A DNA stretch of 64,000 bases, from contig CAZWDH010000002.1 in assembly GCA_964632865.1 (NCBI GenBank), forward strand, positions 1-64,000, given 5' to 3'. Below the pieces are notes generated by a model. It searched no databases, had not been told where the DNA came from, and was given only the letters and a program-made list of their open reading frames with translations. The translations under genes were made by a program, and so were the position numbers. The first letter of the stretch is position 1. Each line of letters opens with the position of its first letter. The DNA comes from JAHDWY01 sp964632865. GTDB taxonomy: Bacteria; Hydrogenedentota; Hydrogenedentia; Hydrogenedentales; SLHB01. Shown piece after piece: positions 17,704-25,949 of this stretch.

Positions 17704-19188
17704 ATGCTGTACTACCTGGGGCTGCTCTTGCGGTCCGACGTGTCGCTGTTCAACGTGTTCACGTACCACACGGTGCGTGCGGGCGGCGCCGCGATCACTG
17801 CGTTTGCGGTGTCCCTGTTGATTGGGCCAACGGTGATCCGTTTGCTGCGATCGCTGAAAGTCGGCCAGTACATCCGAAAGGAACACGTGGCCGATCTGCA
17901 TGCCTTGCACAAGAGCAAGGCCGGCACGCCAACAATGGGCGGCGCGCTGATCATTCTTGCCGCGCTGATCTCGCTCGCCTTCTGGGGGCGCTTCACGAAT
18001 CGGCTTCTCCTGATGGCGATACTTGCGATGGCGTTGCTGGGGGCGGTTGGATTCCTCGACGACTACATCAAGTTGCGCCGCAAACATAACCAGGGCCTGA
18101 GTGCCAAAGCAAAAATGGCCGGACAACTGATTGTGGGAATCGGGATGGGGCTGTATCTCGTGTACAGTCCGATTGCCGTCAGCGCCACCTATCTTGCAAC
18201 GTACGACATCCTGGATTGGGAACGCTTCGGCCAGTTGCTCCGCGACGCGGACCCCGAGAACGCGCAGACCCCAGCCGACCGCCTCGTCGACCTGATGGCC
18301 GAACCAGCGCGGACTTTTGTGCTCGAGGACGGCGGAAACCAGCCTTGGGGATACGAATCGCGGACCAACGTGTTGCACGGACTGGAAGCATCGTTGCGGC
18401 GGCATGATTTGTACGAACCCGAAGCGTGGACTGGTGTGGCGCTCACGCCGGAGGCCGAATACCTGCTCGCCGGCGGTCCCAGCAATCTCTCCGAACGGGA
18501 GTTGCTTCGCCTGAATCGCCTGCTGGTCGAAGCGGCGCTGCCGGACCTCGTCGCATCGTCACCACCGGACATGCACACCAAAGTCGAAATTCCCGGCCTG
18601 AAGATGGTTCTCATACCCATGGGGATCCTCTACGTCCTCTTCGTCTTGATGATCATCGTCGGGTCGTCAAATGCGGTGAATCTGACCGACGGTCTCGATG
18701 GCCTGGCCATCGGCGCTTCGATTGTTTCGCTCCTGGCGTATACGGGCATCGCATATGTGGTCAGCCGTGCCGACTGGTCGCAATACCTCTACTTGATACA
18801 CGTGCCCGAGGCCAGCGAACTGACCGTGTTCGGTGGCGCCATGTTGGGCGCGGGCCTCGGATTCTTGTGGTTCAATTCGCACCCGGCCGAGGTATTCATG
18901 GGCGATACCGGGTCGCTCGCTCTGGGCGGCGCCTTGGGGACCATGGCGATTCTGACGAAACAGGAACTGCTCCTAATCATCGTGGGCGGCCTGTTTGTGG
19001 TGGAGGCGCTCAGCGTCATTATCCAGGTCGCGTCATTCAAACTGCGGGGCAAGCGGGTTTTCAAGATGGCGCCACTCCATCATCACTTCGAACTCCTCGG
19101 CTGGTCCGAAAGCAAAGTGACGGTCCGATTCTGGATCATCGCGATTGTCTTCGCGCTGATGAGTCTCGCAACCTTGAAGCTGCGCTAA
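17704..19188 (+). CDS. mraY: Phospho-MurNAc-pentapeptide translocase MraY with large insertion
   Basis: The membrane enzyme that makes lipid I from UDP-MurNAc-pentapeptide and undecaprenyl phosphate. Catalytic motifs are intact: GTPTMGG, DDYIKLRRKHNQGLSAKAK, NAVNLTDGLDGLA, FMGDTGSLALGGALG and near the end PLHHHFELLGW. The protein has 494 residues, against about 320-370 in most bacteria. The surplus lies at about residues 160-290, between the membrane helix after KMAGQLIVG and the VEIPGLKM strand. That loop is short and periplasmic in known MraY structures. The insert is polar, with no membrane segment (DWERFGQLLRDADPENAQ and on). The function is sure; the insert's role is unknown. Confidence 0.95.
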   Translation: MLYYLGLLLRSDVSLFNVFTYHTVRAGGAAITAFAVSLLIGPTVIRLLRSLKVGQYIRKEHVADLHALHKSKAGTPTMGGALIILAALISLAFWGRFTNRLLLMAILAMALLGAVGFLDDYIKLRRKHNQGLSAKAKMAGQLIVGIGMGLYLVYSPIAVSATYLATYDILDWERFGQLLRDADPENAQTPADRLVDLMAEPARTFVLEDGGNQPWGYESRTNVLHGLEASLRRHDLYEPEAWTGVALTPEAEYLLAGGPSNLSERELLRLNRLLVEAALPDLVASSPPDMHTKVEIPGLKMVLIPMGILYVLFVLMIIVGSSNAVNLTDGLDGLAIGASIVSLLAYTGIAYVVSRADWSQYLYLIHVPEASELTVFGGAMLGAGLGFLWFNSHPAEVFMGDTGSLALGGALGTMAILTKQELLLIIVGGLFVVEALSVIIQVASFKLRGKRVFKMAPLHHHFELLGWSESKVTVRFWIIAIVFALMSLATLKLR

Positions 19189-19190
19189 CG

Positions 19191-20543
19191 ATGGAACTTC
19201 GCGGGAAAAAAGTCACGGTCGTCGGCATGGGGCGAACCGCCATGTCCGTCGTTAGATTGCTTCTGCGGGAAGGTGCGGAACCTTTCGTGACCGACAGCAA
19301 TCGGGCCGAGCGCCTCGAAGATCAGACGGCTGAACTGCGCGCATTGGGTGTTGCCTACGAATGCGGGGGTCACTCGTCAGATGCCTTTTCCGGTGCGACC
19401 TGGGTTCTGCCCAGTCCAGGGGTGTCGCCACGACTCGATTGTATCCAGCAAGCGCTCGCGAGCGGAGCCTGGCTCATCGGTGAACTCGAGTTGGCGTCGT
19501 GGTTCAATACGGTGCCCGTTCTGGCGGTAACCGGGACGAACGGCAAGACAACGACGACCGAACTACTCCGTGCACTCGTTGCAGGATGCGGTCACGACGT
19601 CGTGCTTGCCGGGAATAACGACACCCCCTTCTCCAGTGTCGTGCTTTCCGAACAGAAACCCGACTACGTCGTACTCGAAGTAAGCAGTTACCAGACGGAA
19701 CTTATCCGCAGCTTTCGGCCGTGGATCGCCGCCGCGCTCAATGTGACGCCGGATCACCTGGCGCGCCACGGTACGCTGGAAGGATACGCGGAAGCCAAGG
19801 CGCGCCTCTTTATCAACCAGAATTCCGGCGACCTCGCGGTACTCAATGCGGATGACCCGCGCGTTGCGGAGATGGCGGCAGATGTCGCATCGTCCGTTTA
19901 TTGGTTCAGCATAGACCGGCAAGTTGATCGGGGAATGAGCGTATCGGGAGACGATATACTCTCCGATGGCGAACCGGTCGCACGCGTATCCGATTCATGC
20001 TTGCCGGGCCGGCACAACCTCGCCAACGTGCTTGCCGCGTTGACCATGATGCGGGCCGGCGACTTCGATTGGCCCAAGACCATCGAGAGCTTGCGCGTGT
20101 TTCGCGGCGTCGAGCACCGCATCGAGTTGGTGGCGGAGCGGGGCGGCGTCGCGTATTACAACGATTCCAAATCGACCAACCTCGACAGCCTGCGCGTAGC
20201 GCTCGAAAGCTTCGACCGTCCGGTCATCCTGATTGCCGGGGGGGAGGGGAAAGGCGCGGACTACCGCGTTCTTCGGGATTTGGTCCAGCAACATGTCAAA
20301 CACCTCGTCCTTATCGGAGAAGACGCGCCGCTCTTGGATGCGGCGTATGGCGACCTCATTCCGTCAACCCGTTGCCTTGACATGGAAGAGGCGGTCCGGA
20401 GCGCCGCGTCATTGGCGGTGGAGGGCGATATCGTCCTGCTTTCTCCCGCTTGCGCGAGTTTCGACATGTACGACAACTACGAACACCGTGGACGCGTGTT
20501 CAAGGAATGCGTCCGCCAACGCGTAGGGGATCTAGTGACATGA
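19191..20543 (+). CDS. murD: UDP-MurNAc-L-alanine:D-glutamate ligase MurD
   Basis: A 450-residue ligase. It starts MELRGKKVTVVGMGRTAMSV, a Rossmann-like N-domain, then has the ATP loop VLAVTGTNGKTTTTELLRAL, EVSSYQTELIRSF and NVTPDHLARHGTLEGYAEAK, and the C-domain pattern YYNDSKSTNLDSLRVAL with ILIAGGEGKGAD. The last residues include LLSPACASFDMYDNYEHRG, the MurD terminus. ATG 19191 follows the mraY stop by 2 nt; the frame is open for 255 codons upstream, but that part is antisense-quality shadow over mraY. The stop overlaps ftsW as ATGA. Confidence 0.95.
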   Translation: MELRGKKVTVVGMGRTAMSVVRLLLREGAEPFVTDSNRAERLEDQTAELRALGVAYECGGHSSDAFSGATWVLPSPGVSPRLDCIQQALASGAWLIGELELASWFNTVPVLAVTGTNGKTTTTELLRALVAGCGHDVVLAGNNDTPFSSVVLSEQKPDYVVLEVSSYQTELIRSFRPWIAAALNVTPDHLARHGTLEGYAEAKARLFINQNSGDLAVLNADDPRVAEMAADVASSVYWFSIDRQVDRGMSVSGDDILSDGEPVARVSDSCLPGRHNLANVLAALTMMRAGDFDWPKTIESLRVFRGVEHRIELVAERGGVAYYNDSKSTNLDSLRVALESFDRPVILIAGGEGKGADYRVLRDLVQQHVKHLVLIGEDAPLLDAAYGDLIPSTRCLDMEEAVRSAASLAVEGDIVLLSPACASFDMYDNYEHRGRVFKECVRQRVGDLVT

Positions 20544-21673
20544 AACGCGAATCGATCTTCGCATTCAACGTCGTTCTGGTACTCGTGTTTATTGGCATGC
20601 TCATGGTGTACAGCGCCAGCGCCGTCCGAAGCTACAGTCCCGATGGAATGGCCTTGGAGCCGGCTTTCCCCCCCTTCCTGAAGCAGTTTGTTTGCGTGGC
20701 GATCGGAATGGCGGGACTATTCGTCGCCGCCCGTTTCGACTATCACAACTTCCGGAGCCGAATCGTGCTGTGGCCGCTGGTTTTGATTACGCTCGGGCTA
20801 TTGATTGCCGTGTTGATTCACGGGGATGCCGTTCGCGGGGGGCAACGCTGGATTTCCATCTTCGGTTTCAGCGTTCAGCCGTCCGAGCTGGCGAAGTCAA
20901 CCTTAGTTATATTGCTCGCCGTAAAACTATCGGAGAATCAGGCTATCCTGACCCGCTTCTGGCGCGGCTTCCTACCGCCGATTTTGATTGTTGGATTGTT
21001 TGCCGGGCTGGTTCTGCTGGAACAAGATCTGGGGACCCCGGTCGTGATGGTTTCGGTGGCCATGCTCATGATCGTGATGGCCGGCGGCCGCTGGGCGCAC
21101 GTACTGCCGACCTGTCTTCCGGCCGCGGTTGCCGTATACGCGCTTATCAAAGGCAGCGGCTATCGATCCGAACGGATTGAGGCTTGGTTGGATCCGTGGA
21201 AACACCGTTCCGACAAGGGCCTCCAGTTGATCGAAAGCCTCGCGGGATTTGCGCGCGGCGGCGTCTGGGGTCAGGGACTGGGCGCCAGCGAACAGAAACT
21301 GCGGTACCTTCCCGACGCGCATTCGGACTTCATCTTCGCCGTATGGGCCGAGGAAATGGGGCTCATCGGCAGCGTGGGTCTCGTCGTGCTCTTTCTCCTC
21401 TTTGTCATCGTGGCGATCCGCATCGCCGTGTGCGCGCGGGATTTGTTTGGCTCGCTGTTGGCGAGTGGAATCGTCACCTTGATCACGATTCAAGCATGCT
21501 TCAACATGGCGGTGACGACCGGAATGCTGCCGACAAAGGGTCTGGCGCTTCCTTTCATCAGTGCCGGCGGCAGCGCGCTTATCGTGAACCTTACTATGGT
21601 CGGCATTCTCATCAACGTCGGCGTTCAAGCAGTCGAAACTGATGACGAGTTACAGCTCGCAGTAGCGAAGTAA
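20540..21673 (+). CDS. ftsW: SEDS peptidoglycan polymerase FtsW
   Basis: A 377-residue SEDS-family glycosyltransferase with about ten membrane segments that polymerises lipid II at the septum together with FtsI. Recognisable segments are MVYSASAV, RGGQRWISIFGFSVQPSELAK, LEQDLGTPVVM, GGVWGQGLGASEQKLRYLPD and SDFIFAVWAEEMGLIG with a conserved catalytic-region Asp. The C-terminal part is TTGMLPTKGLALPFISAGGS. The start overlaps murD by ATGA. Its place between murD and murG is the classical ftsW position and separates it from rodA. Confidence 0.94.
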   Translation: MKRESIFAFNVVLVLVFIGMLMVYSASAVRSYSPDGMALEPAFPPFLKQFVCVAIGMAGLFVAARFDYHNFRSRIVLWPLVLITLGLLIAVLIHGDAVRGGQRWISIFGFSVQPSELAKSTLVILLAVKLSENQAILTRFWRGFLPPILIVGLFAGLVLLEQDLGTPVVMVSVAMLMIVMAGGRWAHVLPTCLPAAVAVYALIKGSGYRSERIEAWLDPWKHRSDKGLQLIESLAGFARGGVWGQGLGASEQKLRYLPDAHSDFIFAVWAEEMGLIGSVGLVVLFLLFVIVAIRIAVCARDLFGSLLASGIVTLITIQACFNMAVTTGMLPTKGLALPFISAGGSALIVNLTMVGILINVGVQAVETDDELQLAVAK

Positions 21674-21713
21674 TGCCTCCTCCGGCGGTGGCACACATTT
21701 CCCAGGCGGTACT

Positions 21714-22832
21714 ATGCGCATCATGATTGCAGGTGGCGGGACAGGCGGGCATACTTCCCCCGCGCGGGCCATCCTCGAAGAGATTCAGAATCGCGATTCC
21801 CTCCTTGTGGCTCAATGGGTAGGGTGTCGAGGGTCGATCGAAGAACGCGTCAGCGCGGCCATGGCCATCCCCTTCCGCAGTCTCTCTGTGGAAGGTTGGC
21901 CCCGCAGGCGCACGCCGCGCCGGCTCTGGGTCGCCCTCAAACTGCTTTGGTCGGTTTTTCGCGCGTGGACCTATCTTCGCAAGTTTCGGCCCCAGGTGGT
22001 CGTGGGCGTGGGCGGCTACGTTTCGCTGCCGCTCCTCTGGGCTGCCCAACGCATGGGCATTCCCACTGTCATTCACGAACAGAACCGGCTGCTCGGAGTC
22101 GCCAACCGCCTGCTTGCCGCTCGGGCGACCCGGGTCTTGCTCAGCTTTCCCGAGACAAAGGGGACTTATCCACCCGAGCGGACCCGAGTCGTGGGCAATC
22201 CGGTGCGCACGGCCTTCGAATCGCCCCCCGATGCCCGCACGGCGCGCGAGTCATTTGGTTTGGACCTCGCTGTGCCGGTTATCCTCGTGTGCGGAGGGAG
22301 CCAGGGCGCCCGGCGCATCAACCAGGCCCTGGCGCAGGCCCTAGCGCAATTCCGAGCCGGTCAGGCGCAGTTCATCTGGATGACCGGGCAGGCAGATGCC
22401 GCGATGGGCCGCGAAGCCGCGGAGAAAGCGTCCGTGACCGCCCAGGTTTTTCCCTTCATCGACGACATGGCCGGCGCATGCGCCGCGGCCGATATTATCG
22501 TGAGCCGCGCTGGCGCCTCGACCACGGCGGAGATCGCCATGCTCGGAAAACCTTCCATATTGGTTCCGTATCCGCATGCAACGGACAACCACCAGTGGCA
22601 CAACGCCCAAACCTTCGTCAACGCAGGCGCGGCGATGCTGCTGGAGGACTCGGAATGCACCGCGGACACGTTGACCACTGCGATTCGTGGACTCCTCAAC
22701 AGTCCGGACAAGTTGGAGCGTATGGGGACAGCCGCCCGAAGCCTTGCGAATCCACACGCCACGGATGCGATTGTGGAGGAAATCCTGGGACTCGTCTTCG
22801 GCGGTGAGCCTCGCGGTCAGGAGTCAGCGTAA
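21714..22832 (+). CDS. murG: Lipid II synthase MurG
   Basis: A 372-residue GT28 glycosyltransferase that adds GlcNAc to lipid I on the cytoplasmic face. The first lines are MRIMIAGGGTGGHTSPARAI, the G-loop, followed by VVVGVGGYVSLPLL and TVIHEQNRLLGVANRLLA. The C-domain carries ILVCGGSQGARRINQAL, then ADIIVSRAGASTTAEIAML, and IPYPHATDNHQ-type donor-binding residues (LVPYPHATDNHQWHNA). The start is 40 nt after ftsW with AGGCGG upstream. It is the last dcw gene in this run; murC and murB do not follow. Confidence 0.95.
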   Translation: MRIMIAGGGTGGHTSPARAILEEIQNRDSLLVAQWVGCRGSIEERVSAAMAIPFRSLSVEGWPRRRTPRRLWVALKLLWSVFRAWTYLRKFRPQVVVGVGGYVSLPLLWAAQRMGIPTVIHEQNRLLGVANRLLAARATRVLLSFPETKGTYPPERTRVVGNPVRTAFESPPDARTARESFGLDLAVPVILVCGGSQGARRINQALAQALAQFRAGQAQFIWMTGQADAAMGREAAEKASVTAQVFPFIDDMAGACAAADIIVSRAGASTTAEIAMLGKPSILVPYPHATDNHQWHNAQTFVNAGAAMLLEDSECTADTLTTAIRGLLNSPDKLERMGTAARSLANPHATDAIVEEILGLVFGGEPRGQESA

Positions 22833-22861
22833 TCGGGAGCCCGGCGTCAATCCGGTGCTAA

Positions 22862-22890
22862 TTGACTCTCGCCATCTCGATTGGTAGATT
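22862..22890 (+). promoter_or_regulatory. Sigma70-like promoter before first HD-GYP gene
   Basis: TTGACT at 22862-22867, a 17-nt spacer and TAGATT at 22885-22890 lie 32 nt before the ATG at 22922. The same pattern precedes the second HD-GYP gene. This suggests the HD-GYP genes are transcribed on their own and not only by read-through from the dcw operon. Confidence 0.55.
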
Positions 22891-22921
22891 TCGCCCGTGG
22901 CATGGTGAAATTGAGGGAAGC

Positions 22922-23923
22922 ATGGCAACTCAAGGCAGTCTTGGACGGTCCCTGGCGTGGGGCCACACCGAACGGGGATTCCGGCGAATCCCGATTGCGA
23001 GTCTACGACTCGACTCGATCCCGTCTTTCAACATCCATATTGCAGTCGCTGGCGAGCAGAATCCTGTACTGTTCCGGGAGATGAATCTCCCGATAACCGG
23101 CGACGTCCTCGGCTCTCTGGCGGACAATCGCCACGAGTTCGTCTACGTCTCTACCGACCAGGAACGGGACTACTTGAAGTACACCGAGGAAAACCTCGGA
23201 AATGTGCTTGCCGACGAATCGGTCCCGGTCGAAGAACGGTCTCAGGTTCTATACAGTTGCGCCCAAGGATTGGTATCGCAGGTTCTGGAAGAACCGCGGT
23301 CAAAGGAGCTGATCCAACGGAGCAGCGATCTGGTGCGAAGTACCACCGCCTTCATGATCAACGAAAAGTCGGCATTTTCCCATTTGCTGAAGCTTGTTTC
23401 TTACGATTACTACACGTATACCCACAGCGTAAACGTGTTTGTATTCAGCGTTACCCTGGCGCAACGCGTTGGATTCACCGACCCGCAGGTGTTGCAGGAA
23501 TTCGGGGAGGGCGTGCTGCTTCATGATATCGGGAAGAGCATGATCGACCCGTCCATCACCAACTGCAAAGGCAAGCTGTCCGAAGAGCAGTGGCAGTCCA
23601 TGCGCATGCATCCCGTCCACGGGTACGACATCATGCGCGAGCATGGTTCGTTGACGGACATGGCCCTCAGCGTGGTCCGGCACCATCATGAGAAGATCCG
23701 GGGAGGCGGGTACCCGGACAATCTGAAGGGCAAACAGATCGCGCCACTCGTGCGGATCTCGACCATTGCCGATATCTTTGACGCCCTGACTACCCGGCGG
23801 TCCTACAAGAATGCCATGGGGACTTTTGAAGCCCTCAAGATCATGCGTGACGAAATTAGCCGCGATCTGGACGATGAGTACTTTCGCGCCTTTGTTGCTA
23901 TGATGGGTAATCCAGAGGGATAA
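22922..23923 (+). CDS. HD-GYP domain phosphohydrolase (c-di-GMP phosphodiesterase-like), copy 1
   Basis: A 333-residue soluble protein. Residues 15-130 form an N-terminal domain of unknown class (FRRIPIASLRLDSIPSFNI, then YVSTDQERDYLKYTEENL). The rest is an HD-GYP domain: YTHSVNV gives the first histidine, LLHDIGKSMIDPSI the HD pair, and RHHHEKIRGGGYPDNLKGK the GYP motif, with VRISTIADIFDALTTRR after it. HD-GYP enzymes break down cyclic di-GMP to GMP. ATG 22922 is chosen over 22862 because GAGGGAAG precedes it and the promoter lies inside the longer frame. A close paralogue follows, and a PilZ protein at 56926 is a possible c-di-GMP effector. Confidence 0.87.
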   Translation: MATQGSLGRSLAWGHTERGFRRIPIASLRLDSIPSFNIHIAVAGEQNPVLFREMNLPITGDVLGSLADNRHEFVYVSTDQERDYLKYTEENLGNVLADESVPVEERSQVLYSCAQGLVSQVLEEPRSKELIQRSSDLVRSTTAFMINEKSAFSHLLKLVSYDYYTYTHSVNVFVFSVTLAQRVGFTDPQVLQEFGEGVLLHDIGKSMIDPSITNCKGKLSEEQWQSMRMHPVHGYDIMREHGSLTDMALSVVRHHHEKIRGGGYPDNLKGKQIAPLVRISTIADIFDALTTRRSYKNAMGTFEALKIMRDEISRDLDDEYFRAFVAMMGNPEG

Positions 23924-23968
23924 GCCACTGGACTCTGCCGCTCCAGAATCAGAATGCCCCGCAACCTA

Positions 23969-23997
23969 TTGACGCCCAACAGAATTTGGAGTAGACT
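23969..23997 (+). promoter_or_regulatory. Sigma70-like promoter before second HD-GYP gene
   Basis: TTGACG at 23969-23974, a 17-nt spacer and TAGACT at 23992-23997 lie 55 nt before the ATG at 24052. The two hexamers differ by one base each from those of the upstream paralogue, as expected if the gene was duplicated with its promoter. Confidence 0.55.
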
Positions 23998-24051
23998 AAT
24001 CCATGGGTGGAGGATTCTGGTCGCTAACCGCATGGAGCGATCGGCATCATC

Positions 24052-25020
24052 ATGGCCGCGAGTAGCGTGCAAGGATTTCGCGCCATCCCGCTATCCAGCA
24101 TCCGGATGGACTCCGTAACGGAGTTCGACATTCACATCCAGACGAGGCCCGGCCATCCGCCTGTGTTGTTCCGCGAGCGCAGGTTGCCCGTCACGCCTGT
24201 TGTCATCGAGAAACTCGTCGAACAACGTCACCGCCACGTCTACATTCCCGCCGAACAAGAGCGAGAGTACCGCCGGTACATTACCGATCACATCGAGGCG
24301 ATCCTTGCCGATCCGGGGTTGCCGTTGTCTGAGAAATGCGAGGTCCTTTACGATTCCGCTCAAGGGCTTGTGGCGGACATTCTGGAGGATCCACGGTCTC
24401 GGGAGTTAATGGCGCGCAGCAAGGAGCTGGTCGCGAGCACGGTAGACTTCATGAGCCAGGAGCAGCACGCGTTTCAGTATTTGATTCAGTTGGTCTCGTA
24501 CGACTACTACACCTACACCCACAGCGTAAACGTCAGTATTTTCAGTATCGCCCTTGCGCAGCATCTCGACTGTTTTGACGCGGATACGTTGCGCGACCTC
24601 GGCGAGGGTGCCCTTCTTCATGACGTGGGCAAGAGCATGATCGACCCGTCGATCTCGTTACATCGGGGACCACTGACGGACGAGCAGTGGCGCATCATGA
24701 AGATGCACCCGGTCTACGGATACGAGATTCTATCCGGTCACGGCCTTCTCGGGCCGGCGGCGCTGGATGTGGTGCGGCACCATCATGAGAAGCTCGATGG
24801 AAGCGGATACCCCGACGGCTTGAAGGGCGAGCGAATTTCACCGCTGGTGCGTATCAGCACTATTGCGGACATCTTTGACGCGATGACGACCCGTCGATGC
24901 TACCGCGGCGCCATTGGATCTTTTGACGCGTTGATGGAAATGAGAGAACACCTCAGTTTTCAGCTGGACCAAGTCTACTTCCGCACGTTTGTGGAAATGA
25001 TGGGGCGCTCGGGAGGGTAA
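24052..25020 (+). CDS. HD-GYP domain phosphohydrolase, copy 2
   Basis: A 322-residue paralogue of the gene just upstream. The same order is seen: an N-terminal domain (GFRAIPLSSIRMDSVTEFDI, HVYIPAEQEREYRRYI) and an HD-GYP domain with YTHSVNV, LLHDVGKSMIDPSI and HHHEKLDGSGYPDGLKGE. Long stretches such as LVSYDYYTYTHSVNV and PLVRISTIADIFDA are identical in both copies. Copy 2 has the textbook DGSGYP where copy 1 has RGGGYP, so the two may differ in activity. It is followed closely by the convergent deoC gene. The family is sure; the signal read by the N-domain is not known. Confidence 0.88.
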   Translation: MAASSVQGFRAIPLSSIRMDSVTEFDIHIQTRPGHPPVLFRERRLPVTPVVIEKLVEQRHRHVYIPAEQEREYRRYITDHIEAILADPGLPLSEKCEVLYDSAQGLVADILEDPRSRELMARSKELVASTVDFMSQEQHAFQYLIQLVSYDYYTYTHSVNVSIFSIALAQHLDCFDADTLRDLGEGALLHDVGKSMIDPSISLHRGPLTDEQWRIMKMHPVYGYEILSGHGLLGPAALDVVRHHHEKLDGSGYPDGLKGERISPLVRISTIADIFDAMTTRRCYRGAIGSFDALMEMREHLSFQLDQVYFRTFVEMMGRSGG

Positions 25021-25048
25021 GTGCTGGCAGGTTACGCGCGGGGAGCGT

Positions 25049-25828
25049 TCAGTCCTGTGCTGCCTCGGGCGGCATTTCCTTCAGAATCGAGACGCCCGTG
25101 CTGGTGCCGATCCGGGTGGCACCTGCCGTAATCATCGCCACCGCATCCGAGTACGATCGGATACCGCCGGCCGCCTTAATCCCCAACGTCCCGCCAACGA
25201 CCTGACGCATCAGCGCTACGTCTTCGGCGGTGGCGCCGGCGCGGCCGAACCCGGTAGACGTCTTCACAAACGCCGCGCCGGATCGCTTCGCCATTTCGCA
25301 CGCGGCGATCTTCTCCTCGGTGGTGAGATAGCTCGTTTCAATGATGACCTTGACGGGCACGTGCTGTACGCCTTTGACCACCGCTGCGATCTCCCGCTCG
25401 ACGAAGCTCGGAAAGCCGGATTTCAAGGCGCCGATGTTGATCACCATATCGATCTCGGTAGCGCCGTTCTTCACGCATTCCCGGGCTTCTTCCACTTTGA
25501 TGCGCGCCGTATTTGCGCCCAGGGGGAAACCGACCGTCGGGTTCACGCCGACGCCGGTGTTTTGCAGTCGCTTTGCGCAGAACGCCGTCCACACCGGATT
25601 GATGGACACGGCCGCGAACCCGCATTTCACCGCAACTTCACAAAGCTCTGTAATGTCGTTTTGAGTGGCATTCGCCCGGACCTGCGTATGATCGATCATC
25701 CGCGCAAGTTGTACTCGAGTCAACGATTTCGTCTCCTGCGTGGCGCGCGTTCCCGTTGCGGCTCTGGCCGGCGTGTGGGGCGGCCTTCTCCCCGATAAAC
25801 CCAACCGTGGGCGCATAGTGTCGCCCAT
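25049..25828 (-). CDS. deoC: Deoxyribose-phosphate aldolase
   Basis: A 259-residue class I aldolase that splits 2-deoxy-D-ribose 5-phosphate into glyceraldehyde 3-phosphate and acetaldehyde. Signatures in order are LARMIDHTQVRANA, ATEIDMVINIGALKSG, VKVIIETSYL, FVKTSTGFG (Schiff-base lysine) and GIKAAGGIRSYSDAVAM. The first ~34 residues (RRPPHTPARAATGTRATQ) are basic and not part of the barrel, so translation may begin later, for instance at a GTG near 25730; no strong ribosome site decides it. It stands alone, convergent with the HD-GYP gene, without other nucleoside-salvage genes. Confidence 0.9.
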   Translation of the reverse strand: MGDTMRPRLGLSGRRPPHTPARAATGTRATQETKSLTRVQLARMIDHTQVRANATQNDITELCEVAVKCGFAAVSINPVWTAFCAKRLQNTGVGVNPTVGFPLGANTARIKVEEARECVKNGATEIDMVINIGALKSGFPSFVEREIAAVVKGVQHVPVKVIIETSYLTTEEKIAACEMAKRSGAAFVKTSTGFGRAGATAEDVALMRQVVGGTLGIKAAGGIRSYSDAVAMITAGATRIGTSTGVSILKEMPPEAAQD

Positions 25829-25949
25829 TTAATCACAAAAATCCAATTCCCGGGCGGCACTGCCGACCGACACCGTCGTGTTCCCGTTTGTTACCGGAAC
25901 AATCGGATGGTAGACTGCCCCGAAAACCGCGGGAACGGAGAGGTGAGCC

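Noticed and set aside
18426..19190. Long N-terminal extension of murD
   Set aside because: It overlaps mraY in another frame and is Arg/Gly-rich; MurD similarity starts at ATG 19191.
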